DNA from: Aphelenchoides besseyi
Taxonomy: Eukaryota > Nematoda > Chromadorea > Rhabditida > Aphelenchoididae
Assembly (NCBI GenBank): GCA_024699855.1
Contig: JAMPIQ010000001.1
Span: 2,294,001-2,358,000, forward strand
DNA: 64,000 nt
Direction: 5' to 3'
Positions 45,380 to 58,200 of this stretch are shown here, piece by piece. A program made the translations under genes and the position numbers. Under the pieces are notes generated by a model. It was given only the letters and a program-made list of their open reading frames with translations, was not told the origin of the DNA and ran no database searches. Numbering within the stretch: the first letter of the stretch is position 1; each line of letters opens with the position of its first letter.

Positions 45380-47650
45380 TTACAGCAACCCTAAAATCGA
45401 TGCTTTCAAAACGTATTCTTTTCGGTTAACAACGTTACAATCTATTGGCACCCATTGCGGTTCGTCTTTTAAGTGTTCTAATGCGTCCAATAGCCGACGG
45501 AATGTGATCTGAAATTTGAAATTATTTGGGACTTTAAGTTCAAACACCTACATCATGATTTCGGTTTACTAAAACCAAATCGAAAAGGCGAGAATAATCA
45601 CTTTTCATGAGCTGTTCATGTTGAGCACAAGTTGATTGGAGTTCTGCATCCGTTTTCTTGCATTTATCACCACGCAGTTTGCACATGGTTTGTAATTCGT
45701 CTAGAGCTGGCGGTGCTATTACAACTACATAGGGCATGAACTCTCGATTGTACAAATTCTGAAGAGCTTGAGCTGCACAATCCAAAACACACATGCGTCC
45801 GGATCTGACGATACTTCTCACCGATGAAGTTGCCGTACCGTAGATTTGATTTCCATATTCGCCCCATTCAATCATATCTTTCGCTCTGATCAGTTCTCGT
45901 AACTCTTCTTTCGTTTTGAAATGGTACTCCCGACCATCTTGTTCGCCACCATTCGGTCGTGGAGGTCGTGAAGTGAACGGAACGACGGTTCCAAATCGAG
46001 TTGGCAGTTGATTCAACAACATCGCTTTTAACGTTCTTCCTATAAACATTTTGAATATTCAATTACTCAACTAAAAATTACGTCCAACTCCATTAGCACC
46101 TAGTAAGCACAGAACTCGACGACCATATGGACACAACATCGCAACATTTTGGGTTTTCAGTGAAGCGGGAATAAAACCTGCTCCTGAAACATGCAAAGTT
46201 ACTCTTCACTGAATTCTACATTATAGAGTTTACGAGAAAGGTCGTTGACTTTTCGAGCCTGGAGATATTGAGTGTCCCGACTCATCACTTGTAGTACATC
46301 GCCTTTTCGTAAACTAATAGACAAATAGGGATCGAGTTTCTGTTCTTCATTGGGACGGAAATCTTCGAGAACTTTTACGAACTCCATAGGAGCAGTGTAG
46401 ATTGTTGACAAAACGAGTTTCAATTTGACAAATCCATTTTGGGTTTTGAGTACCGATTCGTTCAAAACAGGATCCCCGTTTATTTCCAAGATGGTATCGC
46501 CTAAGATTGCGAATTAATGGGCTTAATTAAAAGCATAAACTCACCCGGGTGTATAATGTTTGATATTCGAGGGTCTACTTTTGTCACGACCATCTCACCG
46601 CAAATCGGTTCTACTTCGATCTTACGAAGCTCGACGGAATCAATAGCAACAATACGAGCTTGATAGGCTGAAAACACTTGATAATCGAACACAAACACTT
46701 CACTTACCCAAACCAAGAAGACGGTCGGTCTCCGCTTCCGAACGTGCAGTGGAATCATCAGCCGTTGTTCCATTTTGATTGGCCACTTCGCCGTCAGTAA
46801 ACCGATTGGGATCGGGTGGTAAACGAGCGGCCGCGTGATACGTTCGACTGGTCAGCAAACGTTCGGTAATAATTGTTCGCTTTTTGATACCGTGTATGGA
46901 ATCCAAATAAGTTGTGTCGCTGCGAACCACCTGAAAGCCAAAACAATAAGAGAACGTTGCAAACTCGATTTAGAAGCTACAACGGTTTTTGAGAGAAGAC
47001 ACCCGACTTTCGATAGTCCAATGAATACAAATGATTCTCTTTGGCCATTTCTCTATTTTCACTAAACAGATTTCGTTTCCCACGACACGTCCGATTCACA
47101 AGTTTCTTCGCCGCAACGGTTGTTGAATATTCCCGGAGTCTCGGCCCCAATTCACTCGATAACAATGCAGAGGAAAAAAGAGCCGAAAGACGAGTCGACG
47201 GCACGTGAACTGCCGAACATCCGGAGAAACGAAATTGGCACCGAAGAGTCTAATCGGTTTCCTTCTCTTTCGCCCTTAAATGGTAATCGATCCATCATAT
47301 TTCGTATATCACAGCGGACATCCGCGAAAACCGAATATTCAGCTGCGAGCAAACTTCTCTCACTCATGACTCTTCAAATGGAGTGCTCATGTCCCTCGAA
47401 TAAACTTAACCACTAACACGTGCTTCGAGCACCATCAGTGGACTAATTGGGTACAGTTGTGAGTAAACTAACGAGTCTCCACTCGTAGACTTACGTCAAT
47501 TCCATTTTGCATTGAATTTCGTGCTTCGAGTTGTTCAATTCGAGTCATTAAGGCCTCCAAGCATTGTGAGAGGTTTTGGGCGTTGGAACGCAATTTGACT
47601 AACTCGTTCAAATCGCCGGACGTATCAACCGGTCCATTCGTTGTGCTCAT
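45380..47650 (-). CDS. MPP/p55-type MAGUK (PDZ-SH3-guanylate kinase-like)
   Basis: MSTTNGPVDTSGDLNELVKL starts a short coiled N-terminus (LSQCLEALMTRIEQLEAR) in place of L27 domains. An intron of about 550 nt follows. Then VVRSDTTYLDSIHGIKKRT, a PDZ-like domain (ARIVAIDSVELRKIEVEPIC, HPGDTILEINGDPVLNE) without the GLGF-type loop, an SH3-like part (VLEDFRPNEEQKL, ISLRKGDVLQVMSRDTQYLQ) lacking the Trp pair, GFIPASL, and a guanylate-kinase domain (LLGANGVGRRTLKAMLLN, PTRFGTVVPFTSRPPRP, DGREYHFKTKEELRELI, EYGNQIYGT, MPYVVVIAPP) ending DEPQWVPIDCN. About 480 residues. MAGUK GK domains bind phosphoproteins rather than GMP. It is probably an epithelial or synaptic scaffold, nearest MPP/PALS proteins. 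Confidence 0.88.
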
Positions 47651-49437
47651 GACCTTTAGAATCGAAACCCGACCTTAACACCCAATTAATTACGGTGTTT
47701 GGTCAACAACTGAAAGGATTCGTAAATGAGCGAAAAAAGTCACACTGAAGCACGAACAAAACACACGAGTACAAGCAATTGAGTTGAATTTGCCGGAGGA
47801 CCAACCTCCGTATTTTCTCTATTGTTCCGTTTCGGGGGGGCGCGGAAAACGGGACAGTCGGCAGTTTTGGACATTGCGCTGTGTTTCAACCACACATGTC
47901 CCTCTAATTTCGTGGAGCGAGCAAAGTCGACGGAAAACGCGGAAAAGTCGAATGGCGGCTTCGAATTCGGAACCGCTTCTCGTTTTTAGGTCCGAACTCC
48001 GAAGATGCTTATGAAGATGGTGCGGTTGTGAACGGAAAACGGCAATTTGCATCGAGTTTGTGTTAACAAATGGAAAACTCAGCAGCAATGGTCCGATGAA
48101 GAGTCTCAAGTGGTGGGAATGAACGTTTCGAGAGCAGAAACAACAATTTGAGCCGATTTTTCATGAGCCCAACAAAATAAGAGGTTTTCATCAAACAAAA
48201 GTTATGAAATCAAACGTTGTTTTCGTAATCACGAACAATCGCAATGACCTTCGACTGCGTGCGCAACCTCAAAATCCACGAAATTACACGAAGTTGCGAC
48301 TGGCGTTTCTGCACCACAAAATTGAGATTGGCAGGTTACCTTTCGCGGGTCCACTTGTCATTTCGAATTACTTCAGCGCTCACTCTCGGCATCATCGAGT
48401 TGCCGAGAATCGCGTCGTCACTTCGAAGCTTTGACACCTGCGTCCGCGATCGGCTTTCGCGTTTGTTTCCGCGTCCAACGGAGGAGAGACGATTTCGCGC
48501 GGCTCTGATTTAATACCACAATAACCGTCGTGTGTTTGTGTATCGTTTCCGCTTCGTCCTCGCGCGCTTTCTGAGTTCTAATAGAAGACAAACACACGAG
48601 TTGTTCGCTGGGAACCTTAAATTACGCGTTCAATTGACCGTGACAACAATTTCTTTATTGAATTTCGGTTTCCATTCAGAAGATATACGAGCAAACCGAA
48701 GCTGCTCGTAAACAGAACTGCCAATATAGTGACGAGGCGCTTTTAGACGGTTATGACATTCCGACTGTTCGGCGATTTGATTGCGGGAATTGCTTGACGA
48801 ACATTCAATGTGCAAATAGCAGTCGAGACGAGAGTTCAATTAAAATAACCCAGTATCGTTGAGAGAACACTACTACAGTAGTTTGTAAACTCAACACTGG
48901 GATATAGATACGAAAATGTGGATGTCTTCAAATCATACTCTCCATTGCTTACTTGTGCACTGATAACACACAATAGTTTTAATTGGTCTTGTGTAAAATA
49001 ACAACTTACTGCAAATAAACATGTTCATTGGGGTTTTAAAGGAATTGGTCGACAACAAGTAACTCAATAGCTTCAACCTCAACAAGAACTTTTGTTGTAA
49101 TCGTTAAACGTCTTGAAATCAAAGAAATGAAGTTGAGATTCGAATGGATTGCAAACCCAGCTGGTTCCTGATGCAACTAATGCCTACGGTCGTACTCAAA
49201 AAGCAGCCGCGTGTTTGACTGAATTGCGCATGTAGAATCCGCAAAGATTCTTGTATGTTCTTTGATTTCAATCAGCTACAGGTTTGTATTCTAATCTTGT
49301 GATCACTCCTAAGGTTTTCAGTGTTCTAATGGACTCAACTTTGTCAATCGGAACTAATCTCGTCGGGACCGTTTCTGGCACTTTGCTCGACTGCCGAGTT
49401 AGTTGCTGCAATTGCTGTTGGAATCTTCTTCTTGGCC
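47651..49437. other. 1.8-kb divergent promoter region (MAGUK / MRPL19)
   Basis: It contains a G tract with CpGs (GGGGGGGCGCGG at 47834-47845) and a GC-rich patch at about 48440-48580 (TTCCGCG, CCTCGCGCG), both unusual for the window. Short frames on both strands lack domains. Just before MRPL19 is an acceptor-like GGTTTTCAG (about 49313-49321) followed by an upstream ATG at 49329 out of frame with MRPL19. Confidence 0.4.
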
Positions 49438-50380
49438 ATGAAACCGTTTGGCTTATTGAGATTACAACGTTTATCGCCCAACAGGCCGATTCCTCGTTTC
49501 TATGCTACGGACAAAACGATTTCCGTTGGACAGAAACACATAAACGAGTTCTCGTGAGTTTCCATTCGTTTCTTCATTTCTATTGTTCGTTTTAGCGAAT
49601 CGTATCCCGATTTCATTCGTCATGTTGTTGTGAATCGTCGAAATCCGCTCTACGAATCGCTGCAACGAGCTGATCAGCTAGAACGACGACTGCAAATTGA
49701 TATCCCTGAGTTCTATGTCGGATCGATTGTCGCTGTTACGACGTCTGATCGGAACTTGGCAACACGCAAAAACCGTTTCTTGGGAATTTGTATTCGTCGT
49801 GAACGTCATGGTCTTCATCATCAGTTCACTCTTCGCAATTGCATCAACGGATTGGGTTTGTTCGTAACTTTTAAGTTAGTTTGAGCATTCGATTTCAGGT
49901 GTTGAAGTCATGTACGAACTCTACAATCCGACGATCCTCAAGATCGAGACAATCAAATTAGAGAAACGACTGGACACCGATTTGTCGTACTTGCAAGACG
50001 CGTATCCCGAATTCAGTACCTTCGACTTCAACTTGGAAGCTGTCTCTCATCCGAGTGGTTCTCCGGTGCCGATCAACGAAACGAAAGTCAAACTGCGACC
50101 ACCGCCATGGCGTGCACGTTGGGAACTCTACGGCTACAAGGGAATCGAGGACTCGTGGTCTCAAGCAACTCCGTTCTTCAAACGAAAGTTCATCGTAACC
50201 AAACAGCTGACCAACTTCAAATACGATCTGATTCAAGACTACCGCGAACATCCACAGAACTTGGAAGACGAACTGCACGCCGAAGAACAGATGCTCGATT
50301 TCGAAGCCCGACGTCAACGCGAAGGAGGAACGAAACGTCAGATCCTCAAATCTGCTGCCAATTTGCAGCAAACTTCTTAG
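49438..50380 (+). CDS. MRPL19: Mitochondrial large-subunit ribosomal protein bL19m
   Basis: The presequence [23 protein letters not shown] (Arg-rich, no acids) leads to [20 protein letters not shown] and [20 protein letters not shown], the bL19 core: [39 protein letters not shown], then the mitochondrial extension [17 protein letters not shown] and basic/aromatic tail [20 protein letters not shown]. Three exons; about 290 residues, a normal size for the mitochondrial form. It is a 39S subunit protein at the subunit interface and needed for translation of the mitochondrial genome, thus functionally linked to LARS2 and COX4 in this window. It is divergent from the MAGUK gene. Confidence 0.95.
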
Positions 50381-50750
50381 TTGTTTTTGTTTAGGTGAAT
50401 AAAGTGTTATTCAACTGATTGACGTGTCTATTTGACTGAAAAGAAGGAACTCACAGAGGAATTAGCGAGTGCTTGCTGCTCAGGCGTATTAGGAGAGGCG
50501 GTCAAGTTGCTTTACATCTTGGACTTCATGGTCGATACAAACAGTTTGTATTGGCTGTTAGTTGCCTCTGTCGAATCATGTTGACACGTTTTATTTTACG
50601 CAGACACTAACACAACAACAATCAAATTGAAGTTTGAGAGGATATTAGGATGTTTAAAGCATTTGCCCGTCTTCCTGGATCGATGAATTTTTTGAGAAGA
50701 ACGGATAGTCGCCCTTCTAAAAAGCGTATTACTTTCGTTGATCTTTGTAA
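50381..50750. other. Convergent 3'UTR region
   Basis: MRPL19 AATAAA at about 50398-50403, then sequence without supported genes up to the stop of the minus-strand orphan. Confidence 0.4.
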
Positions 50751-51459
50751 TTAGCGTACCAACGCTCCCTTTATCTTGATTTCACGTGCATGTGCTTCTG
50801 CAACCTCAAAAGTCGATAGCCACGGAAGATGGAGAGCCAAGTAATAAGATCGTATCTTTTTTTTAAATAAGTAGATTAGGTAGAGTTTCCGTTTTTTGTA
50901 GAATTTGCTTTCATAATATCGATCTGCAAAGGACAAATTGACGGATCGAATCTGTTTCAAGCCCTTGGGTTTCATGTTGAACTAGAAGAATAGATCGGTT
51001 TGCTGCTCCGTGTAGTCACAATAAGAAGCCAATCAGGCTCTACACCAATTGAGAAAATCGCACCAAATGGTATTCCCACACTCAACTGTTGGACCTCGTA
51101 CATTTGCTTTTCTCGGTCAACTTCAATCTTGAAATTATCGTAGGTTGTTAAAAGCCAGTGTCTATACGACTGTACGATCGTAAAGTCGTCGATGAAACAT
51201 AGATTAGGACGGGAAATATGAAAGTTGGGCAGAGAATTTTTAGTCGACTGAAGAGTACTGAAGAACAGTTCTTATTGAATTGGATGCTAATGCTTACATT
51301 GGTTTCAGTTCGCGTGCCAGAAACAAGCATTTCTGTCTTTCCTTTCTTAGGACATAAATGAATATATCGACCAGATGGACTATACCTAGGAGGACTGTTA
51401 TCGAATTCCTTCACTTGAAAGTTTGCACATTGTAATTCGAATACGACAACAGCTGACAT
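50751..51459 (-). CDS. Orphan protein with a WD-repeat-like segment
   Basis: From ATG 51459 the product reads MSAVVVFELQCANFQVKEFD, then YSPSGRYIHLCPKKGKTEML, which resembles a WD-blade (SPxGRY). A 49-nt intron (GTAAGCATT...CTCTTCAG) leads to ISRPNLCFIDDFTIVQSY, RHWLLTTYDNFKIEVDREK, IPFGAIFSIGVEPDWLLI, and by a 67-nt intron (GTGACTACAC...TTGAAACAG) to IRSVNLSFADRYYESKFY and the basic-helical end FEVAEAHAREIKIKGALVR. About 190 residues. It could be a small or partial beta-propeller protein. Both introns restore one frame, which supports a real gene, but I recognise no family. Divergent from the DOCK gene. Confidence 0.45.
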
Positions 51460-52208
51460 TTGGACGTCTGACAAGTCGAAAAATGAACGCGCACAACAAC
51501 GAACAGTGAGCTAGAGGAATGGCCGGTTCTCTCTGCTTTTGGGTCAGCAGAGTTGTTCGAGGGAGATTATCAACATGATTTCGAGCTCTTATGGACACGA
51601 CTGCGACGTTACTGTCAAAGAGACCTTAGAGCTCACGTTGATTGTTACGACACTCAGCACTGGCCATCATGCGGAAGTTTCGGCTTAGCGTTTTCTGTCG
51701 AATCGACAGATCAGTTGGTTTCGCAATGAACTCAAAATCAATTGCATTTATTCTCACGATTTTCGTATGATTACAAATTGATTCGAACGCAATTCGTTGC
51801 AATGAGTTTGTTTTACGACCTATTGATAAACTACGGACACGTTCGCGTACAAATTCATTGATGTTCGTGGATAGTTCTATCAGCTTCTACGTGAAACGGT
51901 CGACAAGGTTCAAAGCGGATCATTGTCGAGAGTAACACATCTCAAAAGCGAAAAGTAGTTGAAAGAAACCGTACTCTTGACTAAACTCTTTGATTGCGTC
52001 GACTGAACTCATTCAACGTTTATAATGGAAACATGACAGAACGTTGAAACCGATTGTATTTGCAATTTCTGGTCGCTACTGGACGGATGTTTCATGTCTT
52101 ACAGCGACAATCAAACGCATTCGATTTTCCACTTTTTCGTCAAATTTTTTCTTCACTGGCAAAATCGCCGGCCGTGATTCTCTCGGGTTAATTACGTGAT
52201 TTGGTGTT
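51460..52208. other. Divergent promoter region (orphan / DOCK)
   Basis: No gene supported. Sequence is mixed AT-rich with several TCGA-type words; the last 60 bp hold the presumed DOCK transcription start region. Confidence 0.4.
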
Positions 52209-55200
52209 ATGGTGAGTTGTTATTACAGTAATGAACTAATCGAACAATTCCAGAGGACTTCTCCAATTTCTGTACCCATCGACTACGAGTCATTTGCCAA
52301 CGAGTTCAATTCTGAGCTGAAGAAGGACGTACATCATGCGATCTTACTTTTTCCACGAAACGATGTTTCGGTAGTTCAAGTCATCAGTTGTTTGTCTTAA
52401 CTGACTGTTTCCAGTTATGCAAAACATGTTCGAACGAATTGAATGCGATCCAAAAGGTGGCCAACTATTACAACAGTCCGATCACGTGGGCATTCGCTCG
52501 CAATGCATTGGATCATTTCACATCTCCCGTGTGTTTGATTCGATTCAATTACGAAAGTTACTTTGGAGATTGCGAGAGATACATTGCAAGCGCTGGACTC
52601 AAAGAACTGGTCTTCGAAGAAGCCGAATCGTCCGAAAACACAAAGGTTTGACATTTCGAAACAACTAATAGCGGATGTAAAATTCAGACTAACGGCGACG
52701 TTCTTCAGGTCGGTATTTTGAAAGAAGGTTATCTGCTCGTCGACTTGCACGGCGATAGTTTTGTTCGAAATCTGAAGGTTTGTGAAAGCAAAACCTTGCT
52801 TTTTACATTGGATATGTTGCAGGATCGCAAAGGCTGCTATTGCGTAATCAGACGAAATGCTCTTCAGCAGATCGTAATCGAAATCTACGAACAAGTTGGA
52901 CTCACGGGAAAAAAACGTTTCTTCGCAATCGAAACAGCGCACTTACGAACAATCAATAAACAGCGAACAGTTGCTCTCGAATTAGTTCCAGTAAACGGTT
53001 TCGGTCAACCTCCTTTACATTGTTTGCTGTTGCCGTCGGAATTGGAAAACGACATCAAGACGTGGTATAATGTCGTCGATCAAGCTCTGAAAGGTAAAAT
53101 ATACAGACAATATCAATCTTATTTTCCGATTAGAATCAAACGTGAGTTTGGAAACAGATAGCGAGAAGACTCCCGAGCCGAGTTTGAATGAAGTCCACAT
53201 CGATTCAGTAAGCGGTGAGTGAATTTGCGTTCTAATTTTGGACTTTGACGCATTGATTGCAAATTTTTGTGAATTCAGACGTCGCTCGACCGCGTTCTTC
53301 GGTTACTGTTGAGTCCCTACTTCGACCACCAGTTTTGAAACGCAAAAACCTTTTTCATTTGTACGAGAATGTTGAGGTATTGGACGATTTTATTCCCGAT
53401 GTAGTTTTCTTCTTCAGCCAATGTGCAGACCATGCGGAGAACCAAGTGCTTTGTTGGAAGAACAAGAAAACGAAGCGTTTAAAGTCTGTAATTCGAGTGA
53501 TTATTTGCCAGTTGACGATTCGGAAGGCATCGGCACGAGCAGTGATGTTGATCTACGAAACTGTCATGGCGTCTACGAAGATTTGGTTAACATCCTAGTT
53601 CGTTCTAATCAGTTTCATCTCACAATTAGATGCGACGAAGTGGTTGAACAAATAGAACCGTTCTTTTTACACATCTTCCTTTTTGATTTGCAATCCGGAC
53701 AGCGCATTTCCGAAGAGCTGCCAATAACCATTACGACCAATGAATATACTCGAAAGATCAGTGCAGACAGATCGAATGGAAAGTACAAAACTTGTATTTT
53801 TGATGTCAACAACTATTCATGGCGGGTAAGTTTTCAGGTGTGAATTCATTTATCACGTTACAGGCGTCATTCAAATTACCTCAAGTGACATCGGACGTAT
53901 ACTTGGTTTTTCGAATCGAACGTCTTTTCTCTTCGTGTCCAATCGAAATTTACAACAAATCGCATTTGGATCGAAAGTCGCTAACTAAGAATTCGAAGCT
54001 GATTTCCGCGGCATGCAAACGTCTATCCGACTATCGAACGTTGTTTGCTTGGACTGCACGGTAAATTGAGTCTCAGACAAAGTTCACGACATTTCAGACC
54101 GTTGCAATCGACCAACATGGGAGTATTCACAAACGATAAGAACGAATTGCCAATTTACATTAAGAGTGAGGGGCATTTAACGGATTTGGATCTAAAACGT
54201 TATCTAACCGACTTTCCAAAGTACGTTACATTTCATCAACACTCACTTTTATTTGCTTGTTTAGACTTCAAAAGTCGGGTAAAATTGTTTCTATTCCCGG
54301 GGCTTTCATGAACGCAATTGTCAAATTGACGGCTGAAACTGTCGAAACCCCGCGTAACCAATTGCATTATATTCGTAACTTGTTGTATTTTTAGTTAAAG
54401 ATGTTAATCGATGTATTGCAAGCGATTACTATCGCAACTCAGTGAATTCAACAATTCATGTTGAACACTTTCCCTGGACTATTGACACGAAGGCAAAGGT
54501 ATTGCGTACTTGCAACAATTGGCTCTATATTTATCCACTGTTGTTGACCTATGGATCGCAAAAAGTTTACACCAGAGCTCGTAATTTGGGACTTACTGTT
54601 ACCTTTGTACGTCTTAACGATGGTCGACACGAAACGTGGTCTCAATTTTTGAACATGTCATCAATTGATGGTCCGTTCGTTGCTTCTCGACACTGTGCTC
54701 TTCAATATCACGAACAAAACCCAATGTTTGCCGATGAGTTGAAACTCGAATTGCCGTTGGATTTACGTGAAGGAGATCACTTGCTTTTTTCTTTCACTCA
54801 CGTTTCACTTTCCACTGCACAAAAACTGCAGAATAATGAGTCCGTTGAGCAATCAGTCGGTCACACGTGGATTCCATTGGTCAACGAAAATGGTGGATTG
54901 ATTTTGTCGGATGACTCACAGGAATTTGAACTGCCCATTGCTTCAGCTCTAACTCCCGATTACAGTTCAGTGAATCCGTTAAGCATTGCAAATCATAAAG
55001 TAAACAACCAAACCTCGACCTTTAGATTGTTGATTATTTAGAACAACGAGTCGTCGATTAAATGGGTCGACAACGGAAAACCACTTTTTCGTCTTCGACT
55101 TCGATTGCACTCGGCGCTGTTCACATCAAATGGAAAGTTGAATCAGTTTTTCCAGAACTGTTGGCTGAATCCCGATGATCTGGATTGGTTGTTGAATACA

Positions 55201-58200
55201 AGTGAGAGTCCATTTGATAGGATTCCGTTTGCTCAGATTTTGCCTCATTTGTCCGTCGTCTTCAATCGTGTACTGCAGCTTTTTACGAAGACAAAAGGTC
55301 TGGAATTTGCCGGACGTATTTTGGAGATTTTGATTCGATTGACTGATTCGTGCGTTGAAAATGGACACAAACAAGAGCTGCGTGAGTTCATTCGTTTCCA
55401 CTGCGCTGTAGGAGGCGAATTCGATGCGAATGCTCGAGCTCTCTACGATGGAATATTGGAAGGTATCAGTGCAATGGTTTGTTTGAACTTATAGTGTACG
55501 CTGAACGTAGCTGATTTAGTTAGTAGAGAATTCTGAACCCACAATCGTCTTGAAGATAATCAAACATCTGTGGTTTGTTTTGGATATTTGCGCTAAGAGC
55601 ATGACTCAAACTATTCTGATCAATGGAGCACATAAAGTACACCAATCGTCATGGAACAACTTAATTCCGTAAAGTTTTAGTATCCACGACGACGTCGTTT
55701 TTCAACTTTTACTATTCAAGCGTTGCAATTAACGTTTACCGTTGTGACTCAACAAATTCTTAATCATCATCAACGATATCCCACGGAGACTCGAATCGCG
55801 AACTTGGCTCTCGCTTATTTTGCCAAGTATTCGCTGAACATTTTGGATAGAGGAGTTGTTTTTAAGGTTGTGTACGAAACCGTTAAACGCTACGATCTCT
55901 ACGAAATGGGAGTAAGAAATTAGTAAAAAGTTTTGGATTATCAGTTGCTTTTAGTTTCCACGTTCTTTCAAATTGGAGATGCTTCAAATTTTGGCATCAC
56001 ACGAGCACTGGATACCTTTGAATTTGCCAATGGTTTTCGATTTGTCCAATAGACCGATTATTAACGTTGCGGGACATCAACATAGTGATCAGATGTCTGT
56101 TGGAGCTGACGGTAAGCAATTGAAGTTATGATATAACATACCGTTCAAATTCATTTGATGATGAGTTTATGGTACTAATTATTGGGTTTATAGCTTTACG
56201 TGTGACCAAATCACCACTTCGTACGACGGACATTTTGTATCGTATGTTCTCTCAATTTCTTCCGTTACCGTTTTCGAGTGGAAATTCGCCAAAAAAAGGT
56301 TTGCACTTATTGATGTTGTTATATTCAAATATTCTTACAATCTCTGATTTCACGAACTCGTGTTTCAGCTGTGCTCAATGCCGATCACTTTCACTTGGGT
56401 CAAACGTATTGCGAAACCCATTTTCTTGTCGGCCTTTTGATTCAAGAATTTGGAATGGCACTTCGAGAGTCACGAACTTATCGTCGTTTGGTCATAACGT
56501 TGGTCAGAAATCTAATCTGCAAACACGGAGGTGATGGTCGATACGATAGTGCTGTAAGTTCTCGTTTGTCCTCTCTTTAACTTCACTGAGTTTAGAGCGC
56601 TCAAAGTCGAATTGCCGTCTTGTATGCGCCGTTGATACAAGTGATTCTCGAGAATATCAGCGAATTTGAATCTGTGGGTCGTGCTGAAAGAAAAGAAAGC
56701 AAACCAACTGGAGAGAAAAGTAAGTTGCAATACAAAATGGATTACCATTGAGTTTTAGCTCAGAAGAAGTCCGATCAGTTACAAACACCGCCACGATCAA
56801 AGAAACCAAAGGAACTCACGTTGCGATCACCCAAACGAAACATGGCAAATATCACAGCTGTGAAGATTCCGTCTTTTACCGAGAAACTGGAGATTGACGA
56901 AACTAAAGATCTGCTTTTGTGTTGTTTGTATTTGTTGAACAATTTGCCAAAGTCCGTGATTATTCCGCTGTGTTTTGACTCATCGAGTACTGAGAGACTG
57001 TCGATTACGAACGGAGGTACGTTGGCGTTTCCGATCATTTCACTTCTCAAATTGGCTCTTCGACTCTTTCGAACACGTGACCCCTCTACTTCAGTAGGTT
57101 CTTTCTTGTTTCTTACGAGCAATGAACGATTTCAGAGAAATCTTGCATGGAAGAAGAATAAGACCACAATGACACTTCATGATCCCAAATCAATTGCGTA
57201 TTTGGAGCTTTTGGGACAAAAAACCCGAAGGCCTACGATTCAAGAAACTCATTTATCTCAGGAAGTCGCACAGATTGTTCTTGACGTTGTGCATGTTCTG
57301 GACGAACATCTCGCAGTGAGTCGTTAACATGATGAATAGTGAAAGACCATGATCTTAGGAGACCTGGTACGTATCAGATTTGGACGAAACACAAGAGCGA
57401 CAAATCTTCAACAAACTAATTCAATTGAAATTGGAGTTGGTTAGTGAGGAGTGGCCCGAAAATGTTCGTTTGAACGCGCTGAACTCGTTGGGAATGCTCA
57501 TTGAAATGGTGCGACTGATATTCGGATGTTTAATTGAATTGTTTAGTTTGCTTCACAATTGTCAACAAACGACAGAACTGACACGATGATGGGTCGTTTG
57601 TGTCAACGTTTACTCTTCTTTTTGAATAGTCGACTTGAACGTGTTCAAGCAGCCAGCGCCGCTCTATTGCATCTTTTGATTCGTGAAGGCTTCGATAAAA
57701 CTATCGATCATTATTGTAAGTCACAAATGTCAGACAATTTAGAACAGAACATTTAGACAAACAAATCGAAGACTTGGGATATATTCCAAACCATATCACA
57801 ACAGAGTTATTGGGCAACTCAGGAGTTCAGATCACTACTGCATTAGCCCATCTTCTTGGACAAAATGAATTGTCAGCCGATTGTCCTCGTTTCCAACATG
57901 GACTCAATCTTTTTGAGTCGCTAACAACCGGAATAGTCGGGAGAAAAATGGAATTGTTCGCACATGCTGCAAAGGTTTGTTATTGTCATTAGGTTCAACC
58001 ACTGTTTTTGTAGGATCTTAGCCATCAATTGCGTGGCATTCTCAAAGCAACAATTTCGATATCCGCTGCTCGAAACGATCCGGTGCTTTTGGCCGATCTT
58101 CACGTTCAATTGGCCAACAACTATCGAGCATCTCCAGCACTTCGGATCGCGTGGTTCGAGACTTTGGCGCAAATTCACATCTCCGAACGTTGGTTTGCTG

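Noticed and set aside
47784..48513. Several overlapping frames in the MAGUK-MRPL19 interval
   Set aside because: Frames on both strands overlap, reflect the local GC-rich patch and show no domain or splice continuity.
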